Assembly: GCF_001908235.1 (NCBI RefSeq)
Contig: NZ_LGHK01000037.1
Span: 1-64,000 of the forward strand
DNA from: Bradyrhizobium sp. NAS96.2
GTDB taxonomy: Bacteria > Pseudomonadota > Alphaproteobacteria > Rhizobiales > Xanthobacteraceae
Direction: 5' to 3'
DNA: 64,000 bases
In this document: positions 41,329 to 50,888 of the stretch, piece after piece
Layout of the letters: each line of letters begins with the position of its first letter
Position numbering within the stretch: position 1 is the stretch's first letter
Made by a program: the position numbers and the translations under genes
Notes under the pieces: generated by a model
What the model saw: only the letters and a program-made list of their open reading frames with translations
Told to the model about the DNA's origin: nothing
The model's database searches: none

Positions 41329-41577
41329 TCAGGCGCCGCTCTGGCACTTCTTCATGAACGAGGTCTTGGCTGCGCCGGCGAGCTTCTTGCCGTCCGAGCC
41401 GACCGCCTTGGTCTCGCAGGCGTCCATCGTGCACTTCTTCATGAACGAGGTCTTGGCCGCGCCGGCCAGCGGCTTGCCGTCCTTGCCGACCGCCTTCGTC
41501 TCGCAGGAGGCGTCCTGTGCAAATGCCGAACCGGCGGCAAAGGTCGCGATCACGGCCGCCAAGAAAATCCGCTTCAT
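41329..41577 (-). CDS. Exported PsiF-repeat-like protein with two tandem repeats
   Basis: 82-aa protein with signal MKRIFLAAVIATFAAGSAFA. The mature part is two nearly identical units: CETKAVGKDGKPLAGAAKTS plus FMKKC, and CETKAVGSDGKKLAGAAKTS plus FMKKC. Each has two Cys in the C-x(n)-L-x-G-x-A-x-x-FM-x-x-C pattern of PsiF repeats (phosphate-starvation-inducible proteins in E. coli). The 87-base DNA repeat is well conserved, pointing to a recent duplication. Function unknown. Confidence 0.8.
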   Translation of the reverse strand: MKRIFLAAVIATFAAGSAFAQDASCETKAVGKDGKPLAGAAKTSFMKKCTMDACETKAVGSDGKKLAGAAKTSFMKKCQSGA

Positions 41578-41727
41578 CTGGGTTCTCCCTAAACCAAACC
41601 AGTGGCCGGATTGGATATCGGATTCTTGGCCCGATCAAGTTCCCACAATCGATTTTGTCTATAAAATACCCGGATAGCCGCGGGAAAATTCCGTGTGCGG
41701 CGCGGAACAAAATGGGGGAAACGCGGA

Positions 41728-42405
41728 ATGGAATTCGAGACGCTGGTACAGACACGCAAAAGCGTGCGCGGGTTCAAGAAGCGGCCGGTGTCCCGGGCGA
41801 CCGTCGAGGAGATCATCGAGGTGGCCAAGCGGGCGCCGTCCTCGATGAATACCCAGCCCTGGCACGTCCACGTCCTAACCGGGGAGCCGCTGGAGGAAGT
41901 GCGCCGCCGCAACATGGAGGAGATGATCGCCGGCGCCAAGGCCAAGCGCGACATCGTCAGCCATGGCGAGTACCAGGGCGTGCACCGCGGCCGCCAGGTC
42001 GACATCGCCAAGAAGCTGTTCGGCGCCATGGGTATCGCCCGCGACGACAAGCCGATGCGGCAGGATTGGGTGCTGCGCGGCTTCCGCCAGTTCGACGCCC
42101 CGGTCTCGCTGGTGCTGGCCTACGACCGGATTCTCGATCCCGGCGCGGTCTGCCATTTCGATCTCGGCGCGCTCTGCTACGGCATCGTGCTGGCCGCCTG
42201 GGATCGCGGCCTCGGCAGCGTGATCAACGGCCAGGGCATCATGCGCTCGGACATCGTGCGCGAGGTCGCCAACATCCCGGAAGACCAGGTGATCATGACC
42301 TGCGTCGCGATGGGCTACCCGGACGACAGCTTTGCCGCCAATGCAGTGCGGTCGGACCGCGAGGCCAACAGCGGCTTCGTCCGCTACGTCGGCTTTGCCG
42401 ACTAG
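41728..42405 (+). CDS. Nitroreductase family protein
   Basis: 225-aa FMN-dependent NAD(P)H oxidoreductase. Start ATG 41728 behind GGGGGAAACGC. FMN-phosphate contacts: TRKSVRGFKK; further motifs RAPSSMNTQPWHVHVL, DLGALCYGIVLAAWDRGLGS and MGYPDDSFAANAVRSDRE. Single domain, acts as a homodimer. Substrate (nitroaromatics, quinones, enones) is not predictable. Confidence 0.9.
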   Translation: MEFETLVQTRKSVRGFKKRPVSRATVEEIIEVAKRAPSSMNTQPWHVHVLTGEPLEEVRRRNMEEMIAGAKAKRDIVSHGEYQGVHRGRQVDIAKKLFGAMGIARDDKPMRQDWVLRGFRQFDAPVSLVLAYDRILDPGAVCHFDLGALCYGIVLAAWDRGLGSVINGQGIMRSDIVREVANIPEDQVIMTCVAMGYPDDSFAANAVRSDREANSGFVRYVGFAD

Positions 42406-42722
42406 GGCGGGGCCAGTACGACGCCGCGCACACCTGCATTTGCAGGGGCGACTGCGCGCCGTCTCGCGAGCAAGCGACGGCGATCGGCGTGCTGATTGTC
42501 GATCGCTTCCTCGCCGACAACAATCTCGCGGAGCGATCGATTGCCCGATGCGCCGCCACATCTCGCGCATTTGAGTACGCTGACCGCGCCGCGGGATATT
42601 GAATTCCGCGTAGTGAAACCATCGCGCGACAGTGAGCGCGAGCGCGCGTTTCCGCTGTTCTTGCCGACAAAAAATGCGCTACTGGTTTTGTGAAACGAAA
42701 CAGCACAGGCGAGGGATCTCAG
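42406..42722. other. Gene-free stretch of about 317 bases
   Basis: Between the nitroreductase and the acyl-CoA dehydrogenase. No reading frame with an SD sequence, and no terminator hairpin with a T tract. It contains GC-rich short inverted words (CGCGAGCGCGCG near 42640) but nothing I can name. Confidence 0.5.
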
Positions 42723-43886
42723 ATGAGCGATGACGAACAGACAGCCATGATCCGCGAGACTGTCGCGAGATTTGTCGATCGCGAACTGATCCCGCTCGAG
42801 CCGCAATATCTGAAATCGAAACTGCCCGGCAGCGATCATCCCGAGCTCACATCGGAACAGCGCAAGCGGCTGCGCGACGTCTCCAAGGAGCTCGGCCTCT
42901 GGGGCCTCGATGCGCCCGAGGATCTCGGCGGCCACGATTTGCCGACGCGCACGATGGCGGCGGTGCATGAAGAGCTTGGCCGCAGCTGCGTGCCGTTCGT
43001 GCTGCCGCCGGACTCGCCGAACCTGCGCATGCTGCAGGCGGTCGGCACCGACGCGCAGAAGAAGAAATATCTGCAGCCTTATATCGAGGGTCGGATGGCG
43101 TCGGCGATCGCGATCTCCGAGCCCGGCGCCGGCGGCGATCCCGCAGGCATGAAGACGCGCGCGGTGCTCGAAGGCGAACAGTGGGTACTGAACGGCCGCA
43201 AGATCTGGATCAGCAATGCGCGCGCCGCCGACTTCATCATCGTGATGGCGCGCGTCGGCAACGATCAGCGCCAGGGCGGCATCACCTCCTTCATCGTCGA
43301 GAAGGGCACGCCCGGCTTCATCATCGAGCGCGAGATCCCGATGGTCGGCGGCGGCTCGACCTATGAGATCGTGTTCGAGGACTGCCGCATCCCGAAGGAC
43401 TCGGTGCTGGGCGAGGTCGGCAAGGGCTACGCACCGATGCAGCTGCGGCTGCGCACGCGCCGGCTCGAGATGGGATCGACCTGTGTCGGCATCACCAAGC
43501 GCGCGCTCGACATGATGTGCGAGCACGCCAAGCAGCGCGAGACCTTTGGCGTCAGGCTCGCCGAGCGCCAGGCGATCCAGTGGTGGATTGCCGATATCTC
43601 CACGCGCATGCATGCGTGCCGGCTGATGGTGCGCGAGGCCGCCGACAAGACCGATCGCGGCGAGGACATCCGCCACGAAGCCTCGATGATCAAGGTGTTC
43701 GCGACCGAGATGGCCTATGACGCCTGCGACCACGCCATGCAGACGCTCGGCGCGCTCGGCGTGACGCTGGAGTTGCCGCTGAATGCGCTCTGGCAGAAGG
43801 CCCGCCTGATGCGGGTCTATGAGGGCCCGAGCGAGGTTCATCGCCAGGCGATCGCCCGCCGCGTGCTCGGCCTGCGGGGAGGTTAG
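42723..43886 (+). CDS. Acyl-CoA dehydrogenase family protein
   Basis: 387-aa FAD enzyme of acyl-CoA beta-oxidation type. Start ATG 42723 behind GAGGG. Motifs: AIAISEPGAGGDPAGMKTRA (FAD/substrate region), WISNARAADFIIVMARV, QTLGALGVTLELPLNALWQK and the catalytic-base segment RVYEGPSEVHRQAIARRVLG. No ETF or enoyl-CoA hydratase genes adjoin, so chain length and pathway are open. It is followed by a palindromic repeat. Confidence 0.92.
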   Translation: MSDDEQTAMIRETVARFVDRELIPLEPQYLKSKLPGSDHPELTSEQRKRLRDVSKELGLWGLDAPEDLGGHDLPTRTMAAVHEELGRSCVPFVLPPDSPNLRMLQAVGTDAQKKKYLQPYIEGRMASAIAISEPGAGGDPAGMKTRAVLEGEQWVLNGRKIWISNARAADFIIVMARVGNDQRQGGITSFIVEKGTPGFIIEREIPMVGGGSTYEIVFEDCRIPKDSVLGEVGKGYAPMQLRLRTRRLEMGSTCVGITKRALDMMCEHAKQRETFGVRLAERQAIQWWIADISTRMHACRLMVREAADKTDRGEDIRHEASMIKVFATEMAYDACDHAMQTLGALGVTLELPLNALWQKARLMRVYEGPSEVHRQAIARRVLGLRGG

Positions 43887-43913
43887 GGAGCTGCAGAGCC
43901 CCTAAGCGATCCG

Positions 43914-43998
43914 CGTCATTGCGAGGAGCGACAGCGACGAAGCAATCCATATCTCCACTTGCGGTACGATGGATTGCATCGCTGCGCTCGCAATGACG
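43914..43998. repeat. Palindromic intergenic repeat (CGTCATTGCGAGG family)
   Basis: Left arm 43914-43950 starts CGTCATTGCGAGGAGCGACA; right arm 43969-43998 ends GCTCGCAATGACG; the arms are largely reverse complements with an 18-base loop. This repeat type recurs in Bradyrhizobium-like genomes by my recollection. It sits between convergent genes. Confidence 0.85.
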
Positions 43999-44041
43999 TG
44001 GATAGAGTCGTCGTCACGCCGTGACTACGGCACGCGGCCGA

Positions 44042-46123
44042 CTACGCCGCCCGCACGTCGGAGAGGAAGCGGTTGACTTGGCCGGCGAGGTCCTTGGACT
44101 GCGTCGAGAGCTGTTCGGCCGCGCCCAGCACTTGGTTCGCGGCGGCGCCGGTGTCGTCGGCGGCGTGCTGCACGCCGGAGATGTTGGAATTGACCTCCTG
44201 GGTGCCGCGGGCGGCTTCCTGTACGCTGCGCGAGATCTCCTTGGTCGCCGAGCCCTGTTCCTCGATCGCGGCGGCAATCGCGGTGCCGATCTGGTCGATC
44301 TCGGTGATGACGTCGACGACGCTGCGGATGGCGGTCACGGTCTCGTCGCTCGCGGTCTGGATCGCGGTGATCTGCTCGGAAATCTCGGTGGTCGCCTTGG
44401 CGGTCTGACCGGCCAACGACTTCACCTCCGAGGCGACGACGGCAAAGCCACGGCCGGCCTCGCCGGCGCGGGCCGCCTCGATGGTGGCGTTGAGCGCGAG
44501 CAGATTGGTCTGCGCCGCGATGCTCTGGATCAGCGTCACGACGTCACCGATCTTCTGCGCGCCCTCGGCCAGCGAGCGCGCGGTGTCGCCGGTGCGGCGG
44601 GCATGATCGACCGCACGCGCGGCGATCTCGGTCGAGGTCGCGACCTGGCGGGCGATCTCCGAGATCGAGGAGGTGAGTTCCTCGGTCGCGCTCGCGACCG
44701 TCTGCACGTTGGTCGAGGTCTGATCCGAGGCAGCGGCGACGACCGCGGCCTGGCGGTTGGTGGCGGCGGCGGTCGCCGACATCGATTGCGCCGTATCCTC
44801 CATGACAGAGGAGGCCGCGGACAAGCCGCCGACCAGTTCGGTGACCTTGGCCTCGAACGCGCGGGTCAGATCGTCGAGCACCCGGGCGCGCCGCATCTTG
44901 ACGTCGTTCTCGGCTTCCTTCTCGGTCGCGAGGCGGTCGGCCTCGATCCTGTTGTCCTTGAACACCTGCACGGCGGCGGCCATCGCGCCGATCTCGTCGT
45001 TGCGCGCGGCGCCCGGGATCGCCTCGGCGACGTCGCCCGCGGCAAGACGCGACATCCGGCCGGTGAGGGCAGCGATCGGGTTGAGGATGCGGCGGCGGAC
45101 CATGACGATGAGGCCGGCGCTGACGGCGATGACCGCGAGCAGCCCGATCATTGTGATCACGAAGCTGAAGCGCGCCGCCGAATAGGCGCTGGCAAGCACC
45201 TGCTCGGCATTCTCGTAGAATGCGTCGCGCACGGTGATGATGGCGGCGAGGCCGATCTGCGATTCCGGATAGTAGGTGTCGAGATCCTGCTCGTACTTGC
45301 CGGTCACGGCTCCTTCCTTGGCGAACTTCAGCGCCTTGCCGAAGCGCTCGACATAGTCGGCTTGCATCTTGCCGAGCGCCGTCATGACGTTCGCGGGCGT
45401 CGCCGGGTTGTTGCGCAATTCCTGCAAGGTCGAGAGGATCTGCTCGGTACGGCCGGTCGAGCGATAGAGCTCCATCTTCTCCGGCTCGGTCGCGACGCGC
45501 TTGGCGCCGACCAGCGCCTTGTGCAGGCTCGCGTTGAGGCCGCCGGTATCGCGCAGCATCCAGGCAACGTTGGCGTAGCTGGCCTGGCGATAGGCATTGC
45601 CGTCGAGGCCGGCGAGGCGGCGCACCTGCTCGTCGAGCAGCGTGGTGACACCAGCGTTGAACACGGAATTGTCGGCGACGATCTTGCCGGCAGCGGCGCG
45701 GCGGGCCTCGGCCGGACCGGCGATCGCAGCGGCAATGGCATCGCGCAGCCCGGTAAACTTCACCTTCAGCGCATCGATCTCGCGCGCGACGGCCTCACCA
45801 TCGTCGAGCGATCCCGGCAGGGTGGCGCGGACCTGGTTGACCTTGGTAAGGGCGCCGTCGGTCAGCTTACGCTGACGGTCGAGTTCGGCGATCTGCTTCG
45901 GTTCGATCGTGGCTCCCCCGAGCAGCAAATTGGTGGCGTAGCCACGCTCGGGATTCATGTAGCGCGGGATATCGCCGACGGCGCGGACGATCTCGAGCCG
46001 GCTCTGCGCAGTCGAGACCTTGTCCATGGTCTGGTACTTGGTGACCGCGACATAGGCCGCGAGGCCGCCGCCGACCGCGGACAATGAGACGATCGCGGCC
46101 GTCAGGAGAGTACCGATTTTCAT
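44042..46123 (-). CDS. Methyl-accepting chemotaxis protein
   Basis: 693-aa chemoreceptor. TM1 at residues about 7-29 ([20 protein letters not shown]), a large helical sensor region about 30-315, TM2 [20 protein letters not shown], then HAMP ([29 protein letters not shown]). The signalling domain holds the conserved hairpin tip [20 protein letters not shown], with [20 protein letters not shown]. No C-terminal tether pentapeptide. The start ATG at 46123 removes a proline-rich upstream extension. Ligand unknown; no che genes nearby. Confidence 0.93.
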   Translation of the reverse strand: MKIGTLLTAAIVSLSAVGGGLAAYVAVTKYQTMDKVSTAQSRLEIVRAVGDIPRYMNPERGYATNLLLGGATIEPKQIAELDRQRKLTDGALTKVNQVRATLPGSLDDGEAVAREIDALKVKFTGLRDAIAAAIAGPAEARRAAAGKIVADNSVFNAGVTTLLDEQVRRLAGLDGNAYRQASYANVAWMLRDTGGLNASLHKALVGAKRVATEPEKMELYRSTGRTEQILSTLQELRNNPATPANVMTALGKMQADYVERFGKALKFAKEGAVTGKYEQDLDTYYPESQIGLAAIITVRDAFYENAEQVLASAYSAARFSFVITMIGLLAVIAVSAGLIVMVRRRILNPIAALTGRMSRLAAGDVAEAIPGAARNDEIGAMAAAVQVFKDNRIEADRLATEKEAENDVKMRRARVLDDLTRAFEAKVTELVGGLSAASSVMEDTAQSMSATAAATNRQAAVVAAASDQTSTNVQTVASATEELTSSISEIARQVATSTEIAARAVDHARRTGDTARSLAEGAQKIGDVVTLIQSIAAQTNLLALNATIEAARAGEAGRGFAVVASEVKSLAGQTAKATTEISEQITAIQTASDETVTAIRSVVDVITEIDQIGTAIAAAIEEQGSATKEISRSVQEAARGTQEVNSNISGVQHAADDTGAAANQVLGAAEQLSTQSKDLAGQVNRFLSDVRAA

Positions 46124-46286
46124 GGGATGCGCGCCATTTCTTGACGGGAGAGGGAGAGGCCTCAACCGTACCGGGAGCGCATTAAGCTAGGGTTTATGAT
46201 ACGGAGCCGCGGCGGCCCCGCACATCCGTATTGTCCGAAAGTCGAGGGGCCGCACCGCCGGCGGCGCGTGGCGGCGGGCGCGCGGG

Positions 46287-46538
46287 TCAGTGCCCGTCGT
46301 CGTCCGTGCCCTTGGTCGCGGCGCGGTGTTGCGTGGCGCCGTTGGAGCCCGCTTCGCCGCAGGGAAGCTGGTTCCAGGTGCCGTCGGCGGCCTGCTGGTA
46401 GGCCTGGCAGCCGGCCGAAGTGGTGGCGGTGGATTTCTCTTCGGCTTTCTGCCGCTCGGTGCTCTTCGCCAGCACTGGCGTCGCCAGGGCAGCGATGGCT
46501 GCAAGCGAGCCTGCGAAAACCAGCTTTGCGATCCGCAT
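46287..46538 (-). CDS. Small exported protein (83 aa)
   Basis: Start ATG 46538 behind AAGGAG. Signal MRIAKLVFAGSLAAIAALAT, cleavage near VLAK. Mature part: STERQKAEEKSTATTSAGCQ, AYQQAADGTWNQLPCGEAGS, NGATQHRAATKGTDDDGH. Two Cys, low complexity at both ends. The CQAYQQAADGTWxQLPC segment is the likely folded core. No family recognised. Confidence 0.68.
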   Translation of the reverse strand: MRIAKLVFAGSLAAIAALATPVLAKSTERQKAEEKSTATTSAGCQAYQQAADGTWNQLPCGEAGSNGATQHRAATKGTDDDGH

Positions 46539-46715
46539 GTCGGGTTCTCCTTCTCGAAGCAAATCCATATCCAGAAAAGAAATCTGGCGATTTTGGGCCG
46601 CGGCGAAGCGCCTGCGACCAATTGCTTAATGCCAGGAAAACGGGCCGGAATGCCGGTTAACATCTGCGCACCGCGTCGCGGGGCGGCTGTCGCAGCGCCG
46701 TGGTAGGATCGGGCC

Positions 46716-47306
46716 ATGACCCACCGCATTCTCGTTCTCTACGGCTCCTATCGTTCGGATCGCATGGGCATCCGGCTGGCCCACTTCGTCATCGACGGCC
46801 TTCGCGGGCGGGGCGACGATGTCGAGTTGATCGACGCCAAGGAGGTCGGCCTGCCGATGCTCGACCGCATGTACAAGGAGCATCCCAAAGGGCAGGCGCC
46901 GGCCGTGCTGGAAACGCTCGCCGGCAAGATCCGCGACGCCGACGGCTTCCTGTTCGTCACCGGCGAATACAATTGGGGCATCCAGCCCGGGCTGAAGAAC
47001 CTGACCGATCATTTCCTCGAGGAATGGTTCTGGCGTCCGGCGGCGATCGCGAGCTATTCGGCCGGACGGTTCGCCGGAGCGCGCGCCGCGACCGCTTGGC
47101 ACGGCACGCTGTCGGAGATGGGCATGGTGGTGATCTCGAGCACGATCAGCGCGGGGCCGATCGCGCAGACGCTGTCGGCCGAAGGCAAGCCGATCGGCGA
47201 GGGCGGCAAGTCGCTCGAACGCGCCTTTCCACGCTTTGCCGACGACTTCAGCTGGTGGATCGAAGCCGCCAAGGCACAGCGGGCGCGCAAGGCGCCGCCA
47301 TATTGA
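46716..47306 (+). CDS. NADPH-dependent FMN reductase
   Basis: 196-aa flavodoxin-fold reductase. Motifs: LVLYGSYRSDRMGIRLAHFV (phosphate loop), DADGFLFVTGEYNWGIQPGL (E-Y-N-x-x-x-P typical of chromate/quinone reductases), LKNLTDHFLEEW. Reduces FMN, quinones or azo/chromate in vitro in this family. Possibly in an operon with the SDR gene 32 bases later. Confidence 0.88.
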   Translation: MTHRILVLYGSYRSDRMGIRLAHFVIDGLRGRGDDVELIDAKEVGLPMLDRMYKEHPKGQAPAVLETLAGKIRDADGFLFVTGEYNWGIQPGLKNLTDHFLEEWFWRPAAIASYSAGRFAGARAATAWHGTLSEMGMVVISSTISAGPIAQTLSAEGKPIGEGGKSLERAFPRFADDFSWWIEAAKAQRARKAPPY

Positions 47307-47338
47307 GCACGAGTCCGCCAGGTCAGGAGTTTGGAGCC

Positions 47339-48121
47339 ATGAGCCTCTTCACATCGCCCTTCGATCCCGCGCGCGAGGCGGCCATGGTGACCGGCGCCGG
47401 CAACGGCATCGGCCGCGCCATCGCGCAGGCGCTGGTCGGCGAAGGCGTGCGCACGGTGTTCGCCGACCTGCATGAGGATCGGGTCATGGCCGCGATCAAG
47501 GCCGCCCCGCGTCCCGAGTTAGCGGTCCCGTGGGTCGGCGATCTCGCGCAGCGTAAGGCGTGCGACGCTCTGCTGGCGCATGCGCAAGGTGCGGTCGGAC
47601 AGGTGACCCATTTCGTCCACAGCGCCTCGCCGCCGCGCCGCGAGGCCGATCATGCGATGGCGGTCGATGAAGAGACCTGGCAGCAGATGCACGCAGTCAA
47701 TCTCGATGCCGGCTTTCACCTGTCGCGCGAATTGGCGCGCAAGCTGATCGCAGAAAAGACGCCGGGCTCGTTCCTGCTGCTCACCTCGCTGCATGCCGGC
47801 ACGCCGCGCAACCTGCCGCATTACTCGACGGCGAAGGCCGGCATGGCGATGCTGGTGAAGGAGCTTGCCAAGAGCTGGGGCCGCCATGGCATCCGCGTCA
47901 ATGCGCTGGTGCCCGGCGCGATCGCGGCCGGCGGCTTCGTCGCCGATCCCGCGCTCGCAAAGCACATTCCGCTCGGCCGGCTCGGCCAGGCGGACGATCT
48001 TGCGCCGCTGGCGCTCGCCGTGCTCTCGCACAAGCTCTCCGGCTACGTCACCGGCGCAGCGATCGTGGTCGACGGCGGATTGTCGCTGACCAACTGGTTC
48101 GCGCCGCCGGAGCTCGATTGA
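47339..48121 (+). CDS. SDR family oxidoreductase
   Basis: 260-aa short-chain dehydrogenase. Cofactor loop AMVTGAGNGIGRAIAQALVG (TGxxxGIG), FADLHEDR after strand 2, HSASPPRREADHAM in place of the NAG motif, LLTSLHAGTPRNLPHYSTAK with the catalytic Ser, Tyr and Lys, and IRVNALVPGAIAAGG. Start ATG 47339 behind TTGGAG. The odd HSAS instead of NAG is worth noting. Substrate unknown. Confidence 0.9.
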   Translation: MSLFTSPFDPAREAAMVTGAGNGIGRAIAQALVGEGVRTVFADLHEDRVMAAIKAAPRPELAVPWVGDLAQRKACDALLAHAQGAVGQVTHFVHSASPPRREADHAMAVDEETWQQMHAVNLDAGFHLSRELARKLIAEKTPGSFLLLTSLHAGTPRNLPHYSTAKAGMAMLVKELAKSWGRHGIRVNALVPGAIAAGGFVADPALAKHIPLGRLGQADDLAPLALAVLSHKLSGYVTGAAIVVDGGLSLTNWFAPPELD

Positions 48122-48134
48122 GAATTGAAGTGGA

Positions 48135-48518
48135 TTACTTGGTCCTGATGTAGCCCGCGAGCCGCGACTTCTGGTCCTGGCACCAGGTTGTCATGCTGCC
48201 GGCACGGCGCTGATCGAGGTCTGTGGTCTGGGTTGCGATCGCAACTTCCGTCATCAGATCGTCGGGCTGCTTCTCGCCCATCTTGCCGCCGGTGTGCATG
48301 TAGGCGATCGCCTTGCGCACCTGCTCGGTGGTGCCGTCGGGCAGGTGCATGTCCTGCGCCCGCTGCACGAGGTCCTGATAGACCAGATCGGTGCCGGGGC
48401 ACTCGACCTTGGCGGCAAAGGCCTGCAGCACCATCGTGACATAGGCCGCGCGCGGATCGGCGGCGTGGGCCGGTGTTGCCGCGACGATCAGGCCGCCGAT
48501 CAGCAGAGCGTAACGCAT
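48135..48518 (-). CDS. Exported protein of unknown function (127 aa)
   Basis: Signal MRYALLIGGLIVAATPAHAA. The mature helical region has TMVLQAFAAKVECPGTDLVY, QDLVQRAQDMHLPDGTTEQV, RKAIAYMHTGGKMGEKQPDD and GSMTTWCQDQKSRLAGYIRT. Two Cys may pair. No family recognised. It converges with the SDR gene with 13 bases between the stops. Confidence 0.68.
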   Translation of the reverse strand: MRYALLIGGLIVAATPAHAADPRAAYVTMVLQAFAAKVECPGTDLVYQDLVQRAQDMHLPDGTTEQVRKAIAYMHTGGKMGEKQPDDLMTEVAIATQTTDLDQRRAGSMTTWCQDQKSRLAGYIRTK

Positions 48519-48694
48519 CGAATTCCTCCCGAGGTTTTAGAGATTTTGCCGCAAGGCTAGCGTTCGCGGGAACCGACTGCAACCGTAAGGACACACTTCC
48601 CGAGGGAACCGATCAAACAGCCGTGTTCCAATCGGGGTTGCCACGATTTCAGCACGATTTCGGCAGCAAGTGCCACAAGTTGACGCAGGGGAGA

Positions 48695-49324
48695 ATGATC
48701 GTGTCGAAGTTGGGGCTTGCTGCGGTGCTGGTGGGTTCGCTTGCGCTTGGCGGCTGCATGCAGGCGACGCTGTCGCCGGTGACCGATGCTGCGATGACGC
48801 CGCGCGATCGGCAATTGCTGGCGCATCCGCCCTATGCGGAGGCCAGGATCCCGGATCAGTTCCAGCGCCACATTGTCGATTACACGCGGAAGGAGCAGCC
48901 GGGTTCGATCCTGGTCGATACCGATGCGCGCTACCTCTATTACGTGCTGCCCGGCGGCAAGGCGATCCGCTACGGCGTCGCCGTCGGCGAGGAGGCGATG
49001 GCCTTCTCCGGCGTGGCCACGGTCGGTCGTCTGGCCGAGTGGCCCGACTGGGTTCCGACCCAGGACATCCAGGAGCGGCTCGGACCGTATCCGAAGCGGG
49101 TCGCAGGTGGACCGGCCAATCCGCTGGGTGCCCGGGGCATCTACCTCTACCAGGGCAACAAGGACACGCTGTACCGCATCCACGGCACCAACCAGCCCGA
49201 ATATATCGGGCAGGCGATCTCGTCGGGCTGTATCCGCATGAACAATGCCGACGTCATCGACCTCTACCAGCACGTCAAGCCGGGCGCGACCGTGGTCGTG
49301 CTGCCGCCGGGACAGAGCGCGTAA
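48695..49324 (+). CDS. L,D-transpeptidase lipoprotein (YkuD domain)
   Basis: 209-aa enzyme starting at ATG 48695 (SD GGGGAG). Lipobox LALGGC at residues about 18-23, so it is probably an outer- or inner-membrane lipoprotein. YkuD domain about 70-205: ILVDTDARYLYYVLPGGKAI, YGVAVGEEAMAFSGVATV, and the catalytic region YRIHGTNQPEYIGQAISSGC then IRMNNADVIDLY (H-x-x-SSGCIRM variant of SHGCIR). It is smaller than the transpeptidase at 1024-2769. Followed by a strong terminator. Confidence 0.9.
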   Translation: MIVSKLGLAAVLVGSLALGGCMQATLSPVTDAAMTPRDRQLLAHPPYAEARIPDQFQRHIVDYTRKEQPGSILVDTDARYLYYVLPGGKAIRYGVAVGEEAMAFSGVATVGRLAEWPDWVPTQDIQERLGPYPKRVAGGPANPLGARGIYLYQGNKDTLYRIHGTNQPEYIGQAISSGCIRMNNADVIDLYQHVKPGATVVVLPPGQSA

Positions 49325-49340
49325 TTCGCACTCAAAATGC

Positions 49341-49380
49341 AAAGCGGCCGGTCGCGTCATCGCGACCGGCCGCTTTTTCT
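49341..49380 (+). terminator. Strong intrinsic terminator of the L,D-transpeptidase gene
   Basis: AAAGCGGCCGGTCGCG (49341-49356), loop TCAT, CGCGACCGGCCGCTTT (49361-49376), followed by TTCT. The stem is perfect over 16 pairs. It also serves the convergent gene ending at 49399. Confidence 0.92.
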
Positions 49381-49398
49381 TTAGCCGTTGGTTAGCCG

Positions 49399-50505
49399 TC
49401 AGCGCAGCGGCATCGGCGGCCGAACCACAGGGCCGCCATCATCGGCATCGACGACATTCGACTGCTGCTGCGGTTGCATCGGGCGCGGTGCCGCAGCTTG
49501 CGGCGCGGCTGCCACAGGGGGCGGCAGCGGTGCTGCTGATGCCGACGGAGGCGGCGGCGGGATATAGGCCTGCGCCGGCCGACGGATCGGCGGAGGAGCA
49601 ACGGCCGCGTGCGGCACTGCCTGAGGCGTGACCGCGGCGCGCGGACGCGGCGCGACCGGCCGAGGTTCGACCGCCCTGGTCTCGGTCGTCCGTGCAACAC
49701 GCTGCGCCAGCTGATCCTGGCTGGCCTTGAGCTGATCGATGCTGGTCTTGAGCTGCTCGATCTGCTGTCCCATCGACGCGAGATCGCGCGCCATCGACTG
49801 CAACAACTGCGTTTGGTCAGGTGCAGCTGCGGCTGGCGCCGCCGGCGTAGCGGGCGCAACCGGTGCAGCGGCGGCAGCCGGTATCGGGGCGGCAGTCGGT
49901 GGTGCTGCGGCTGGAGCCGGCTGCGCTGCGGCGACGTCCTGTGGTGCAGCGGCTGGAGCGGCCTCAGCCGGCTGATCAGTGGCGGCGGCTTGCGCGACGG
50001 GCGGGCTCACCTGGTCGGAGGCGGGAGCCGCTTTACCCGGCAGCAGCGACGTCAGGGCCTCGACCTGAGGCGCGTACTCCGCCACCAGCTGCTTGACGCG
50101 ATGTCCGTAGTGTTGCCACGCCGCGGTGCCCATGGCACCGGCGATCGCGAACACGAACCAGAAGGCGCGGATCGCCCATTTGTTGGCGGGGCGCGGCGCG
50201 CGGTCTAGCCTGATGTCGTCCAGTCTGCCGTCGTGGCTTGGCGCGCTGTACGCCGGCTCGGCCGGCGGCACCGGCGTCACTGGTACCGGCGTGACCGGCG
50301 GCACCGAGGCGGCCGCAGCGGCGTACGCGATCGATGGCGTGGACGAGGGCGCGAGACTCGGGCCGAAATACGGCTCGCGTTGCCCCGGCGCTGCCTTGCC
50401 GGCAGGTGCAGGCGCGGCGGCCGCATTGTCCGGGCGTGCCGGCGCGAAGCTGGGTTCGATCGCGAAAATATCGTGCGGATCAGCGTCTTTCAGTGTGGAT
50501 TGCAT
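49399..50505 (-). CDS. Pro/Ala-rich single-pass membrane protein with coiled coil
   Basis: 368-aa protein. N-terminal cytoplasmic low-complexity region, one transmembrane helix at about 107-130 (AIRAFWFVFAIAGAMGTAAW), a Pro/Ala-rich segment of about 100 residues, a coiled coil at about 250-290 (LLQSMARDLASMGQQIEQLK, TSIDQLKASQDQLAQRV) and a Pro-rich tail. Architecture suggests an envelope-spanning or scaffold protein. No enzymatic motif, no family recognised. Convergent with the L,D-transpeptidase and divergent from the RlpA-like gene. Confidence 0.75.
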   Translation of the reverse strand: MQSTLKDADPHDIFAIEPSFAPARPDNAAAAPAPAGKAAPGQREPYFGPSLAPSSTPSIAYAAAAASVPPVTPVPVTPVPPAEPAYSAPSHDGRLDDIRLDRAPRPANKWAIRAFWFVFAIAGAMGTAAWQHYGHRVKQLVAEYAPQVEALTSLLPGKAAPASDQVSPPVAQAAATDQPAEAAPAAAPQDVAAAQPAPAAAPPTAAPIPAAAAAPVAPATPAAPAAAAPDQTQLLQSMARDLASMGQQIEQLKTSIDQLKASQDQLAQRVARTTETRAVEPRPVAPRPRAAVTPQAVPHAAVAPPPIRRPAQAYIPPPPPSASAAPLPPPVAAAPQAAAPRPMQPQQQSNVVDADDGGPVVRPPMPLR

Positions 50506-50888
50506 GGCGGTCCCCGTTTCAGTCCAAGGTCAACCGCAAATGGGCGGCCGGCAAATTTGCGCTCTGTATTAACCCCTAGCCCTGACCCCACGACTCCAGT
50601 CCGGTTTGACCAAAGCAAGGCGAGAGGGTGGAGAGGTTGGGGAGTTTCGGGAACCGATGCGGACAGCCGAGGCCGCGGGAAGCCACGCATGGCAGGGAAC
50701 CCCAGGGCTTTGTTGTTTCCGGGGGAATCTCCTGAGTTGTGTGGCGCATCCACCACACCCGAGGGGAAATCGCGCAGTGCGCGGCGGGTCTGACTGCGGT
50801 CCGCCACCGTTCTGCCCCGATTGGATTCGGCTCATCAGGCGGGTGTTGGATTTTCGGCTTGGGCTGGGGCGCGAGTTGGGGATGCAAC
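50506..50888. other. Gene-free stretch of about 383 bases with a hairpin
   Basis: Divergent region between the coiled-coil protein and the RlpA-like gene. It has frames on both strands without SD or family features. A hairpin GTGTGG-CGCATCCA-CCACAC lies at about 50737-50757 and is embedded in a region of unusual G-runs. It could be part of a long leader of the RlpA-like gene. I see no assignable RNA family. Confidence 0.45.
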
